DNA of 64,000 nt, taken from the NCBI RefSeq assembly GCF_009753675.1, contig NZ_WQLV01000009.1, positions 1 to 64,000 of the forward strand, in the 5' to 3' direction. Under the pieces are notes generated by a model. The model made no database searches. It was given only the letters and a program-made list of their open reading frames with translations, and was not told where the DNA came from. Source of the DNA: Parasedimentitalea huanghaiensis. Lineage in GTDB: Bacteria > Pseudomonadota > Alphaproteobacteria > Rhodobacterales > Rhodobacteraceae. Of the stretch, positions 46,068 to 54,609 are shown piece by piece (position 1 is the first letter of the stretch; each line of letters starts with the position of its first letter). Position numbers and translations under genes: made by a program.

Positions 46068-46325
46068 TTAGTTACCAGAGTTGCCTGGATCAATGTCTCT
46101 TGGGTGGTCTTCAGCATTCTTCCCCCCCAAGTTTTTGCGGCATGTTGTTACTCCGCGTCTGGTGACTACGATCTCCGCACCATTACCCTTGCCAGAGTTG
46201 GCGCATTTTGTCGCCGCAAGAAGAGCATCATCCTGGCCAATAGCTTGGCCATTACCCCCCGCGTGGACCGGGCTAGACAGGGCCATCAGAGCAGCGGTAG
46301 AAATCACTGTGAACACATGTTTCAT
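46068..46325 (-). CDS. small exported protein of unknown function
   Basis: 85 residues with a signal peptide (ending PVHA, about 1-22). The mature part is glycine- and charge-rich (GGNGQAIGQDDALLAATKCA) with two cysteines that could pair (C40 and C61 region). The ATG at 46325 has AGAGGA 7 bases upstream; a TTG two codons earlier is less likely. It converges on the MacB-type gene. No family is recognised. Confidence 0.6.
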   Translation of the reverse strand: MKHVFTVISTAALMALSSPVHAGGNGQAIGQDDALLAATKCANSGKGNGAEIVVTRRGVTTCRKNLGGKNAEDHPRDIDPGNSGN

Positions 46326-46628
46326 TGTCAATTCCTCTTATCTGGATGAAGGCCGGAATTGTCTCACATTTTTGTCATTTTTTCCACTTCGCACGCACGA
46401 AAAACGCAATACAGAAGAAAAGCAAACTGTTAGTGTAACGAGCCTTCGCGCCAACGGTGAATGCCGCTTAAATCAGTTTACCCATGAGTGTTCTAACGCA
46501 GTTGCATGGGGTCCGTTTCGAATCAACTTGATTGCATAATAGTGTGCAGGCAGGTCGTGGTTGCCACGGCGAAGGTTTCTTAATGCGGGTGTAAGCCAGT
46601 CCTGCAGAAAAAATGGCACTCAAAAAGG

Positions 46629-46712
46629 CAACTGGCGATCCCTGAAGGACAGCTCTAGTTCATATATTACAAGAGGTTACGATGTAAAACGCCCTACTCT
46701 ACCCCTATTGAT
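46629..46712 (-). repeat. 84-bp promoter-like repeat, copy 2
   Basis: This is the partner of the copy at 18091-18174, identical over the first 31 bases. On the minus strand a TTTACA box (46683-46688) is followed 16 bp later by TATATG (46661-46666), then the shared CCTTCAGGGATCGCCAGTTG run. It lies 63 bp beyond the stop of the small minus-strand ORF at 46776-47123. The nearest minus-strand gene downstream starts about 300 bp away, so a promoter for a small RNA fits better here than a promoter for that gene. Confidence 0.55.
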
Positions 46713-46775
46713 TTTCAACGATCTATTTTTTGATTTGTAAAACAGTTCGGGCGTTTTCTGCCGACGCGCTGTAGT

Positions 46776-47123
46776 TCATTCTCTGTCAGAGCCAGCCACA
46801 GCGGTACCAACCGCCCGGCGCACCGCCTCCCTCGCCTCTTTCATCGTATCAACTCGGCCATTGCTTGCTGGATGGACCCCAAAAGACCACCCCCACGGCG
46901 CTGCGCTATTATTGGGATATTCGTCCAGAATGATACGCCCAACCTCCCTCTCGCCATTGACGATGACCCAGGCGTTGGGTCTGGTTTCGCCAGCAATTAG
47001 AGTTTTTCGCATCCTCCACATGCTAGAACATTTAAGGAACATATCTTGTAGATTCAAGCCTCCTTTGATGGATTTCCCAGCCTGGATCCGAGCGACTATT
47101 TGGATGGCCTTCCTATTGGCCAA
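46776..47123 (-). CDS. conserved small protein of unknown function
   Basis: Up to 115 residues. The C-terminal two-thirds (RPNAWVIVNGEREVGRIILD, then PWGWSFGVHPA and KEAREAVRRAV) matches a pattern I know from many small alphaproteobacterial proteins, with a Trp/Phe-rich centre and a helix at the end. The start is uncertain: the frame opens at a TTG (47123), while ATG codons at residues 28, 35 and 38 lack good ribosome binding sites. It is a probable cytoplasmic protein. The promoter-like repeat lies just downstream. Confidence 0.5.
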   Translation of the reverse strand: MANRKAIQIVARIQAGKSIKGGLNLQDMFLKCSSMWRMRKTLIAGETRPNAWVIVNGEREVGRIILDEYPNNSAAPWGWSFGVHPASNGRVDTMKEAREAVRRAVGTAVAGSDRE

Positions 47124-47247
47124 CCTCGACCGACCGGTGTTCCCGCAGATATGTTCAAACCAGAGCAGTTATGTTGGAACGACTATTACTGAGGGACGAG
47201 ATGTGAGAGATCGACATCCATAAATGGTTCTTCGTAACATCAGTACC

Positions 47248-47925
47248 CTAATCCCTTTTACAGTAGTATAGCGCGATATACGGGGGGAGGTTATTATGGG
47301 GTGCTCCCCCGCCTTGTGAAACAATGTCGTCGCCTGCACCGATGTTCTTGTTCGACGCTATTAAATTAGTATTCGCTGTCGCGTGCGTCTTCCAATGAAC
47401 TGGGTGCTGGCCACTATCTGCCAAGGACATAAAGAGCCCGTGCTTGTGTGTGGGCATTTGATCCGGTGTAAGAACATGGGTTTAACTGCCTCCGATTTGA
47501 TAATCAGGAATCCCGCGCTTGTAAGGCAATTCGTACTTTTTGCCATCCACACCTATGATACTCCGCCCGCCAGCGGCTTCAAAAAAAGTCCAGCCCGGTG
47601 CGCATCCTTCAAAAACATCAAAAGCAATAACTGCACCCGAAGGGATGGAGTTTGCAATCCGCATGAGTTCTATCTCGGTTGAAAATCGCTCTTCATGCTT
47701 ACTCCGAAATGAAGCTCTTTCTTCCTCTAGTACAACCGTAATTTCCTGAAATTCCCTAATTGACTGCTCTAAACAATCTACACCCATGGTAATTTTATCA
47801 TGTTTGACGAGAGAGGTTCCTGCGGGACTATCAAGAAACCCTTCGCACGCACTTTCAGCGACGGCAATGCTGGCCAATAAAACACTGGAAGCACAAGTTA
47901 ACGTAAGAATTGTGCGTATTACCAA
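47248..47925 (-). pseudogene. exported phage-tail-collar-like protein interrupted by an in-frame TAA
   Basis: Two ORFs (47925-47482 and 47457-47248) are in the same frame, separated by TAA at 47484-47482 and eight sense codons (THVLTPDQ). Joined, they give about 225 residues with a signal peptide (1-23). The C-terminal half has a tail-collar-like domain: GAVIAFDVFEGCAPGWTFFE, LTPDQMPTHKHG and the closing GGGAPHNNLPPYIALYYCKR. This closing motif is typical of the collar fold. Only one TAA interrupts the frame. It may be a nonsense mutation or an assembly error. Confidence 0.7.
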
Positions 47926-48014
47926 TTATCCTTTACTGAACAGAAGGCAATTCCTTAAAGGGGCATTCGGGATGGAACAACTAAGAAGTTATTTGTTGAT
48001 CTGCCCACCAAGTT

Positions 48015-50189
48015 TCATTTGACAGCTTGTAACACGAATTTCTCAAAGGCTCGAACGACTGAAAAGTCGTTATCTGCCATGAGAGCTGCATTCTTGATTT
48101 TCCGGCGATACTCCTCCCAAAGCAATTGCTCATCCCTTAAGGAAGCCAGCCTACGAGCAATCAAAACATAATCCTCAAGTGATTGCGCAATTGTATCGGT
48201 AATACCAATTTTTCTCAACAGACCAGAAGCGAGGCGCTGCCGCATAAATTCCCCTTCGAATGTCACAATTGGAATGCCACAATTTATACCCAGCCAAGCC
48301 GTCGTGTAACCCGAAAATGTAGGCAGATCCAAGTAAATGTCAGCCTTTTCCATCAAGCTTAAGAATTCATCGGTTTTCATCCAAGGAAACGTTACAAAAC
48401 GATCATTAAAAGGTACGTCATCTTGTTCAAATCTATCCTTCAAGCGCCCCAAAATTAGTTCAATACTCCCCGGAAATTTTTCGCTATCAGGTAACAAAAA
48501 TTTTGCCTCAGGAATTTCTTTAGCGATCTGCACAATAATTTCGTCATTATGTGGGTGAAATTTGAACGGACTCTGGGGAATTAAGAAGGTAAGTTCATTT
48601 TCATGAAGATAGCTCTTCTCCCAATCTCCAGGTTTAGAAGCCCATTTTCCAAATTCAGTTACACAGCCAGTACCTGGCAATTTAATTAACTTCTCGCGGT
48701 AATGTTTTTCACTATCAACACCCTCGATCAACTCACCCGACAAAAAATAGTCCATATTTTTAAATCCAGTCGTAATCGGATGACCCCAAGATGCAAATTG
48801 AACCGGAGCCAGCCGTTGCACCGATAACCAGGCTGTCACTGGCTCCATCCCAACCTCAGGATACCACAATACGTCTAACTCATCGGCCAAAATTTTCTCA
48901 GCCATGTCCCTTTTTTGATTTTCGCTTGAAATCGAAAAAAAATCATCAAAATCAAGACTATCCTTTATCTGTTCATTTTCTCCATTTTCATTGGTGATAT
49001 ACGCATGAACGGAAAACTGAAGTCGGTCCAAATTTGAAAGGATGCCCTTGGTCAAAACGTTAAAAACAGAATGTTGGCTCAAGTGGCCTGTAATAATTCC
49101 GATTTTTATTTTAGCGTCCTTACGTTTTGAATTAACCACCCGATCTAAATCAGCGAAGTTAACAGCATCAGAATATAAAGTTAGTCGCTCAACCATGTTC
49201 TCTGGATAATATGCAAGGTAAAATGGTAGGCTGGATCCAAAATTTTCCCTTAAGTCGAGTTCTGCTTTAGTAGGTTTTGACCAAACGCAAAAACTTTCCA
49301 GCTCGTCATCAAAAGATTTAAGAGGGTTTTCATTGGTCTCCTTCGAAAGAACAATTGGCAAAGACCTGCTTAGTTTTGCCAAAGCATATCTTGCATCAAA
49401 TGGAGATAAATCTAGTGCGCTAGCGTACAATCTACCAACTTGATTATGTGCTGATACTCGATGATTTAGGTTTCCAAGATTGTAATAAAATTCTGCATTA
49501 TCAGGCTTGATGGCGAGAACCTTGTTGAAAGCCCCTATAGCCTCTTCCAGCTTGCCTTGCTCACTGAGAGCATTGCCCATGCTGCGGAAGGCCTCAACAT
49601 AGTCAGGTTTGATGGCGACGGCTTTGTTGAAAGCCTCTATCGCCTCATCCAGCTTACCTTGGTCTTTGAGAGCGTTGCCCATGTTGTAGTAACAATCGGC
49701 ATTATCAGGCTTGATAGCTAGAGCTTTGTTATAAGCCTCTATCGCCTCTTCCAGCTTGCCTTGCTTTTTGAGAGCATTGCCCATGTTGTAGTAACCATCA
49801 GCGGAATTAGGATTTAGCTCTGTCACTTTTTTAAAAGCCGCTGCGGCTTCAATAAATTTTCCTAGACCGTTTTGTGCGGCTCCCAAAATAGTCCAAAATA
49901 CAAACGATTCAGGATATAGAACTGTAAGGGTTTGCGCTTGTTCTGCTGCCGCGACCAATTGCCCCTGATTATAAAGGTTGAGCAGTTTTTTAGCAGTATC
50001 CTGAGGCAGGCCTTGCGTGGCAGCAGATTGTTTAGGTTTATTTAGAGCGACTAATCCCTGCTGCGCCCGTTTGTTCCTGGGAAAAGCTTGCAGAACTGCC
50101 TGATAAACCTTTTTCGCTTCTTCAATCTCGCCATTTTTGGCATGAAATTTTGCCTTAAAAAACGCCTTGTCCACTGATAGTTTTGCCAT
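48015..50189 (-). CDS. TPR / O-GlcNAc-transferase-like (GT41, SPINDLY) protein
   Basis: 724 residues. The first 290 are TPR repeats of 34 residues; three nearly identical units (GYYNMGNALKKQGKLEEAIE and relatives) lie at about 130-235. The remainder is a GT41-type glycosyltransferase domain with GHLSQHSV near 375, DVLWYPEVGMEPVTAWLSVQ, HPITTGFKNMDYFLSGE and the nucleotide-sugar segment LPTFSGYTTAWLGINCGIP. The family transfers GlcNAc, fucose or other sugars to proteins. The DNA is visibly more AT-rich than neighbours and the repeats are highly similar at DNA level, so recent transfer or duplication is likely. Bacterial homologues modify surface proteins such as adhesins or flagellins; no target is nearby. 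Confidence 0.85.
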   Translation of the reverse strand: MAKLSVDKAFFKAKFHAKNGEIEEAKKVYQAVLQAFPRNKRAQQGLVALNKPKQSAATQGLPQDTAKKLLNLYNQGQLVAAAEQAQTLTVLYPESFVFWTILGAAQNGLGKFIEAAAAFKKVTELNPNSADGYYNMGNALKKQGKLEEAIEAYNKALAIKPDNADCYYNMGNALKDQGKLDEAIEAFNKAVAIKPDYVEAFRSMGNALSEQGKLEEAIGAFNKVLAIKPDNAEFYYNLGNLNHRVSAHNQVGRLYASALDLSPFDARYALAKLSRSLPIVLSKETNENPLKSFDDELESFCVWSKPTKAELDLRENFGSSLPFYLAYYPENMVERLTLYSDAVNFADLDRVVNSKRKDAKIKIGIITGHLSQHSVFNVLTKGILSNLDRLQFSVHAYITNENGENEQIKDSLDFDDFFSISSENQKRDMAEKILADELDVLWYPEVGMEPVTAWLSVQRLAPVQFASWGHPITTGFKNMDYFLSGELIEGVDSEKHYREKLIKLPGTGCVTEFGKWASKPGDWEKSYLHENELTFLIPQSPFKFHPHNDEIIVQIAKEIPEAKFLLPDSEKFPGSIELILGRLKDRFEQDDVPFNDRFVTFPWMKTDEFLSLMEKADIYLDLPTFSGYTTAWLGINCGIPIVTFEGEFMRQRLASGLLRKIGITDTIAQSLEDYVLIARRLASLRDEQLLWEEYRRKIKNAALMADNDFSVVRAFEKFVLQAVK
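49501..49908 (-). repeat. 102-bp tandem repeats coding TPR units
   Basis: Four consecutive units with a 102-bp period (starts near 49501, 49603, 49705 and 49807) encode the TPR segment of the GT41-like protein. The first three are very similar in DNA as well as protein, including TTGCC and CATTGCCCAT blocks. Such near-identity suggests recent unit duplication and possible copy-number variation between strains. Confidence 0.75.
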
Positions 50190-50454
50190 TAGGTATCCCT
50201 ATTTGAAATTGGCGAAGATAATTTTCACCAGGCGTTTTGTTCGCCTCACATCGGCTTTGTTGCACATATCGGCCTAAGGTCAGTCTTCCCCTTATCCGCC
50301 CCCCAAGTGGAACACCTGTGGTTGCACAGTTGCCGCATATTTTCAACTTGATCTAGACTCTGGGCCGTGCCGTTCTGCGATTTCGCCTTCCTTAGCGCCG
50401 TCAAGACGATATTCTTGGTCCCTGCTACCGGTTTGACGCTTTCTTTGGCCCTCC

Positions 50455-50634
50455 TTATTTGGACTCGTCATCATCAGAAAAGCCATTCAAAAACTCAACC
50501 GGTATCCCGTGCAGATCGTACCACGTGTCGCAGTCACGGCAGATGTAGACAATACGACCTTGGTTGAGCTTCAAGGATTTCATGGTCTTATAATCAGGCG
50601 TGCCGACGTGTCCGCATTTGCATTTAGCTTTCAC
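50455..50634 (-). CDS. 59-residue zinc-ribbon-like protein
   Basis: An ORF just under the usual cut-off, found by reading the minus strand. GTG start with AAGGAG about 6 bases upstream. It encodes MKAKCKCGHVGTPDYKTMKS and YICRDCDTWYDLHGIPVEFL: two pairs of cysteines (CKC, CRDC) that can bind zinc. It ends with an acidic tail (DDDESK). No family name is assigned. It is followed by a second small cysteine-rich ORF upstream (50760-50918). Confidence 0.6.
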   Translation of the reverse strand: MKAKCKCGHVGTPDYKTMKSLKLNQGRIVYICRDCDTWYDLHGIPVEFLNGFSDDDESK

Positions 50635-50759
50635 GACACGCTCCTTATGGGGACCAACTAAAAGACATCACAGACTTTGGGTCTAACAACCCATGTTTCA
50701 AGAGAAACAAACAGTGGCGCTACTTAGTTGAAACTGTTTTCACCCCAATCGCGCTCCGA

Positions 50760-50918
50760 CTATAGATGTGAACATTTTTGACAAAGAGCACGCACTGGAT
50801 AGCAGCGCTCGACAACAATCACCCCAGATAAGAAGCGTTTTTCGCAATTCTGGCAAACCCGTTTGTTTTGTTCGATAAACGGCATAATTGGATTATCGCT
50901 GCGCTTATAGTAGGGCAT
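50760..50918 (-). CDS. small zinc-ribbon-like protein
   Basis: About 52 residues with CQNC (near residue 22) and CQKC (near 49), a pattern for one zinc site, separated by a beta-rich stretch (SGVIVVERCYPVRA). The ATG at 50918 was chosen because AGGA lies 9 bases before it; the frame opens at 50945. It lies beside the IS3 element. Whether it is intact or a fragment of a longer gene broken by the insertion cannot be told, though no truncation is evident. Confidence 0.45.
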   Translation of the reverse strand: MPYYKRSDNPIMPFIEQNKRVCQNCEKRFLSGVIVVERCYPVRALCQKCSHL

Positions 50919-50979
50919 GAGAGGTGGTCCTACTTTTTCGACCATATTGCAGCATGATTAAGGTGGATCAGGGTTTCAT

Positions 50980-51817
50980 TCAGGCTGCTATTCTCATTGG
51001 TTTCTCTTTGCTTTCATATGCCTCCTCTAGCGTCAATATTCTGTGGGACGAATGCGGGCGTTCGGCGTTGTAGTATGTCATCCATCTTCCGATCCCGATC
51101 CGTGCCTCTGAGCCCGTTTCGAATGCATTCAGGAAGATGCATTCATACTTGAGGGATCACCAAAGCCGCTCGATCATCCGGTTGTCAATCCAGCGACCTT
51201 TGCCATCCATGGAGATCTTCACGTCGGCATCTTTCAGCGCCTGTATCCATTCAAAACCGGTGAATTGGCTACCCTGATCTCTGTTCATGATCTCGGGCGC
51301 ACCATATTTGGCTATGGCCTCTTTTAGGGCTTCGAGGCAGAAGTCGGCTTCCATGCTATTGGATAACCGCCAGGAAAGCACCTTACGGCTGTACCAGTCC
51401 ATGACCGCCACCAGATACAGGAACCCCAGCCGCATTGGGATGTAGGTGATGTCCGCGCTCCAAACCTGATTTGGCCGGTCAATCGTCAGCCTTCGGAGCA
51501 GGTAAGGGTAAATCTTGTGCTGGGGGTGTTTTTTGCTGGTGTTTGGCGTCTGGTAAATAGGGACCAAACGCATAATTCGCATCAAACGGCGCACACGGTG
51601 GCGGCCGCATTTGTGACCCTGCCGTTGCATGTGTCGCGCCATCTGACGCGACCCGTACCATGGCGTTTCCAGGAACTGTTTGTCGATGATGGCCATGAAG
51701 CGCAGGTTCTCGGCGCTTTCACCCGTTGATTGATAATACAGATTTGAACGTGCCAATGACAGCAACTTGCATTGCCGTCGCAAGCTGATTTTGGGGTGAT
51801 TTTTTTTCAATGCACAT
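50980..51817 (-). pseudogene. IS3 transposase OrfB (rve integrase domain), disrupted
   Basis: The HTH_21 region and the integrase catalytic domain are recognisable (RPNQVWSADITYIPMRLGFL, VAVMDWYSRKVLSWRL, NRDQGSQFTGFEW). The DDE residues are D in SADITY, D in NRDQGS and a Glu expected near IERLW. At 51157-51159 a TGA stands where IERLW-R-SLKYE is expected (CGA to TGA). Sense codons continue in frame to the natural stop at 50980-50982. The natural ATG at 51817 is thrown out of frame by an eight-A run at 51800-51807 where seven As would fit. The gene is non-functional as read. Confidence 0.85.
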
Positions 51818-51834
51818 CTGCCTGCGATCCTTGC

Positions 51835-52116
51835 TTAGCGATCCCAGGCGCGTTTCAAAAAATCGCGCTCCACCACCAACTGGCCGATCTTGGAGTGCAG
51901 CTTGTCGATCTCAGCTTCGTTGGGACGTGTGGCGTCATCTTTTCGCTTGAAAAACGTCGAGGCCATATTGGTGATCGCTGTTCGTTTCCAAGTGCCAATC
52001 TGGGTCGGATGGACGCCGTATTTCTTTGCAAGCTCTGCCACCGTCATTTCTTCAAGGATCGCCTCAAGCGCAACCTTGGCCTTGAAGTCTGCTGAGTGGT
52101 TCTTTCTCTTCGTCAT
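51835..52116 (-). CDS. IS3 transposase OrfA
   Basis: 93 residues: helix-turn-helix (HSADFKAKVALEAILEEMTV, YGVHPTQIGTWK) and a C-terminal leucine-zipper-like helix (LHSKIGQLVVERDFLKRAW), the full OrfA layout. It ends 18 bp before the OrfB start. In intact IS3 elements a programmed frameshift in the orfA/orfB overlap makes the fusion; here the A-run lies beyond the orfA stop, so that route is not seen. Confidence 0.88.
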   Translation of the reverse strand: MTKRKNHSADFKAKVALEAILEEMTVAELAKKYGVHPTQIGTWKRTAITNMASTFFKRKDDATRPNEAEIDKLHSKIGQLVVERDFLKRAWDR

Positions 52117-52160
52117 TTGGGATCATCTCTTTCACAAGTCGATCCACCTTAGCTACTGGT

Positions 52161-52976
52161 CTAAAATCCCGCGACCACCTCTGTTGTCACCTCGTGTGCC
52201 ACAATTAGGTGATGCTCAACATCAACGGCTGTCTGTACGTTGTAGCCGACAATGCCGCCGCCCCGATGCCGCATCGAGCGTGCATCTGGATCAGTCAAAG
52301 AGACCTGGGCATCAGGTGCGTCTTGCACCTTGGCCTCGATGGCCTTCAATTCCTGCATTTGTTCTTTGAGTTTGAGGATGCGTTCCTGCAAACGAGCAAC
52401 CTTGGCTGGCGGCAAAGCAGGCTCATTGCGGTCAGCCGCATCCAGCTTAGAAAGGTAACGAGTAATGCTGGCCTCTATGTCTGCCATGCGTCGCGTCACT
52501 TTGGCAGGCGTAAAGTTTTTAACCCGGTTGTTCACCGCTTTGAATTTACTGCCATCAATCGCAACACCGTCACCGTTCAAAAGACCAACACGACGACACA
52601 GCATCACAAACTGACTGCAGACCTGCCGGATCGCCTTGCTATTATCGCGCCGGAAGTCCGCAATTGTTTTGAAGTCTGGCGCAAGACGACCGGTCAACCA
52701 CATCACCTCCACGTTTCGACCTGCCTCCAACTCCAACCGACGGCTCGACTGAATGCGATTGAGATACCCGTAAACATAAATCTTGAGCAATACCGCCGGA
52801 TGGTAACCGGGCCGTCCTGTCACCGCAGCGTCACTGAAACCGATATCGATCAAATCAAGTGCATCAACAAAGGCGTCCACAGCACGAACCGGGTTATCGT
52901 CACCTACAAAGTCCTCAAGATGATCAGGGAAAAGAACGACTTGTTCTCGGTCATCGCCTTCAATGAAACGCTTCAT
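52161..52976 (-). pseudogene. IS1182-type transposase, 3' truncated
   Basis: 271 residues of an IS1182-like DDE transposase starting KRFIEGDDREQVVLFPDHLE, with HPAVLLKIYVYGYLNRIQSS and DGVAIDGSKFKAVNNR. Family members are usually 450-480 residues. The text stops at VAHEVTTE followed by unrelated codons, exactly where the IS3 element begins (52151/52152). The 3' half is not on the far side of IS3, so it was lost. The 5' side extends to about 53036 with the element's outer end (GGCTGTGTGAAAACG on the minus strand). Confidence 0.85.
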
Positions 52977-53036
52977 CCGACATCTCCTAATTACTCAATC
53001 AGATTAGCAGAAATATACGTTTTCACACAGCCTCGG

Positions 53037-53511
53037 CCCATTGTTGACATTGGTACAACTTCCGTCTAGCGGCCGCTGCCAGCCCTTCTACGACATCGGT
53101 GCGCAGTGCGGCATGGGGGACGTTTGAAGCAGGAAGAGCGGTAAGGAGCCGTTCGTTGCGTTCAAATTCAAGGACCGCTATGCGGAGATCGAGAACTTTG
53201 CGGACTTTCTCGAACGGTCCAGAGCCACCAAGTAAGGAACGCGAAGTAATTTTTTGTTTCGAGCCTTCTGCAGTCGTGTCTTTGGCACTGGTCAACCCCG
53301 ATATCAGGCTAAGGCATAGGCAAATTTTGGTGCCCCAGGAAGTGCAGATACCGGCTAGACTCGAGCCATAGTGCATCCAAAATTCTAACGATTTCGACGT
53401 CGGGAATATTCACCAGCATCTGCGATGCAAAAGGCAGGTCAAGCCGGAGACGTCAAAGAAACGATGTAGGATTCTTACAATTCGTGGTATGCTAAACGCG
53501 GAGGGCCTTTC
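53037..53511. other. intergenic region with a dispersed-repeat copy
   Basis: No gene was called. The segment at about 53065-53120 (GCCAGCCCTTCTACGACAT, then GCAGTGCGGCATG) matches the dispersed repeat copy at 57145-57200. A plus-strand reading frame ends KDRYAEIENFADFLERSRAT just before 53236, without a start codon. It may be a remnant of an unidentified gene. A minus-strand ORF here overlaps the repeat and is regarded as spurious. Confidence 0.35.
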
Positions 53512-54108
53512 ATGTTACGCGTTTGCCTGTCGACCTTTGCTCTAGTTCTGATATCCGGTTTTGCTGAATCCGGTGCGCTCTACGATGCGGCAAAGATGGG
53601 TGATCTGGGGTCAGTTGAACATTTTCTTTCCACTGGTGAAAATGTTGACGCATTAGGCCCAAACAAGGAAACGCCACTAACAGCAGCTACGCTGCGAGAC
53701 GATGTCGAAATTGCCGAAATCCTAATTGACCGTGGCGCCAATGTAATGGCGCGCAACACTGGCGGGTTCACACCTTTGCATGCCGCGGCCTATGTTGGAA
53801 GTGCGAAAGTCGCGGCGTTATTGCTAGCCAACGGCGCTGGCCTTGAAGACGTCCGGAATGTTTCTGGCGCAACACCCTTGATCGTAGCAGCAGAGGAAAA
53901 CAGGGTGGATGTTGCTCAGCTGTTGATCGCGCGTGGTGCAAATATAAGTATCTTGGACAGAGACGGATTTTCTGCGCTGACCGGGGCATGGTCAAAAAAC
54001 CGGATTGAGATGGTGCGATTGCTAAAGCAAAACGGCGCGGTCTGCCAACCTAGTGAGGTGCTTGGGACAGAAGAATATTACAGGAAATGCGTTGAATATG
54101 GCAAATAG
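53512..54108 (+). CDS. exported ankyrin-repeat protein
   Basis: 198 residues with a signal peptide (about 1-22) and four to five ankyrin units of about 33 residues (KETPLTAATLRDDVEIAEIL, GFTPLHAAAYVGSAKVAALL, GATPLIVAAEENRVDVAQLL, GFSALTGAWSKNRIEMVRLL). Such proteins bind other proteins in the periplasm. GGAGG precedes the ATG. A YHS-domain gene begins 14 bp later on the same strand, so the two are probably one operon. Confidence 0.8.
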   Translation: MLRVCLSTFALVLISGFAESGALYDAAKMGDLGSVEHFLSTGENVDALGPNKETPLTAATLRDDVEIAEILIDRGANVMARNTGGFTPLHAAAYVGSAKVAALLLANGAGLEDVRNVSGATPLIVAAEENRVDVAQLLIARGANISILDRDGFSALTGAWSKNRIEMVRLLKQNGAVCQPSEVLGTEEYYRKCVEYGK

Positions 54109-54122
54109 TAGGAGGGTCGAAA

Positions 54123-54602
54123 ATGTATGTTTTTCTCCGATTTTGGTTCGCAATGCTGGTGGTATTCGGCGGCCCTGCTTTTGCGACCGACCCGGTAAAC
54201 ACCGGTCTTTTTGGCGGGGTGGCGATAAAGGGGTATGACACGGTCGCGTATTTTTCTGAGGGTCGAGCAATGAAAGGTTCGGAAGAGTTCTCCCACAACT
54301 GGCTCGGCACACCGTGGCATTTCGCCAACGCAAAGCATCGAGACATGTTCGTGGATGACCCTGGTAAGTACGCGCCGCAATATGGCGGTTACTGTACCCT
54401 TGGTGTTGGTCTGGACGGGCACGCCGCAGAAAACATTGATCCGGAAACATCTTGGAGGATCATCGATGACAAGCTCTATTTCGTCTACGCTGCAGAATAT
54501 GTTGGTGAGCTTGATGGTCCTTCACGGGACGAATGGCTGGCAAAAGCCGAGGCCAATTGGCCTGAAGTGAAAGCGCGTGTGGAGCAGGAACTGAGCAACT
54601 GA
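54123..54602 (+). CDS. exported YHS-domain protein
   Basis: 159 residues with a signal peptide (ending PAFA, about 1-21). The YHS domain is clear: VAIKGYDTVAYFSEGRAMKG, FANAKHRDMFVDDPGKYAPQ and YGGYCTLGVGLDG, where the Cys is a likely metal ligand. YHS domains bind copper or other metals. AGGAGG precedes the ATG. It lies directly after the ankyrin-repeat gene and converges with the cyclase gene 7 bp away. Confidence 0.85.
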   Translation: MYVFLRFWFAMLVVFGGPAFATDPVNTGLFGGVAIKGYDTVAYFSEGRAMKGSEEFSHNWLGTPWHFANAKHRDMFVDDPGKYAPQYGGYCTLGVGLDGHAAENIDPETSWRIIDDKLYFVYAAEYVGELDGPSRDEWLAKAEANWPEVKARVEQELSN

Positions 54603-54609
54603 AACAGGA

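Larger units (their letters stand above)
50959..52151 (-). mobile_element. IS3-type insertion sequence, decayed
   Basis: 11-bp terminal inverted repeats TAAGGTGGATC (50959-50969) and GATCCACCTTA (52141-52151) bound a 1193-bp element with orfA (51835-52116) and orfB (51817 down to 50980). No flanking direct repeat is clear. The right end abuts the truncated IS1182-type transposase at 52152. OrfB carries both a TGA and an A-run frame error, so the element is unlikely to move on its own. Confidence 0.8.

Noticed and set aside
46081-46539. Plus-strand ORF of 152 codons
   Set aside because: It overlaps the small exported protein gene on the other strand, which has a signal peptide and a ribosome binding site.
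49501-49908. Tandem repeats resembling a CRISPR array
   Set aside because: The 102-bp period matches TPR codons and there are no spacers or cas genes.
51800-51807. Programmed frameshift in the IS3 element at the A-run
   Set aside because: The run lies after the orfA stop, so it cannot produce the usual OrfAB fusion; an extra base is the simpler reading.
52209-53069. Plus-strand ORF of 286 codons
   Set aside because: It is antisense to the IS1182-type transposase and extends into the element's end.
53023-53376. Minus-strand ORF of 117 codons
   Set aside because: It runs across the IS end and the dispersed repeat copy, with no domain or ribosome binding site.
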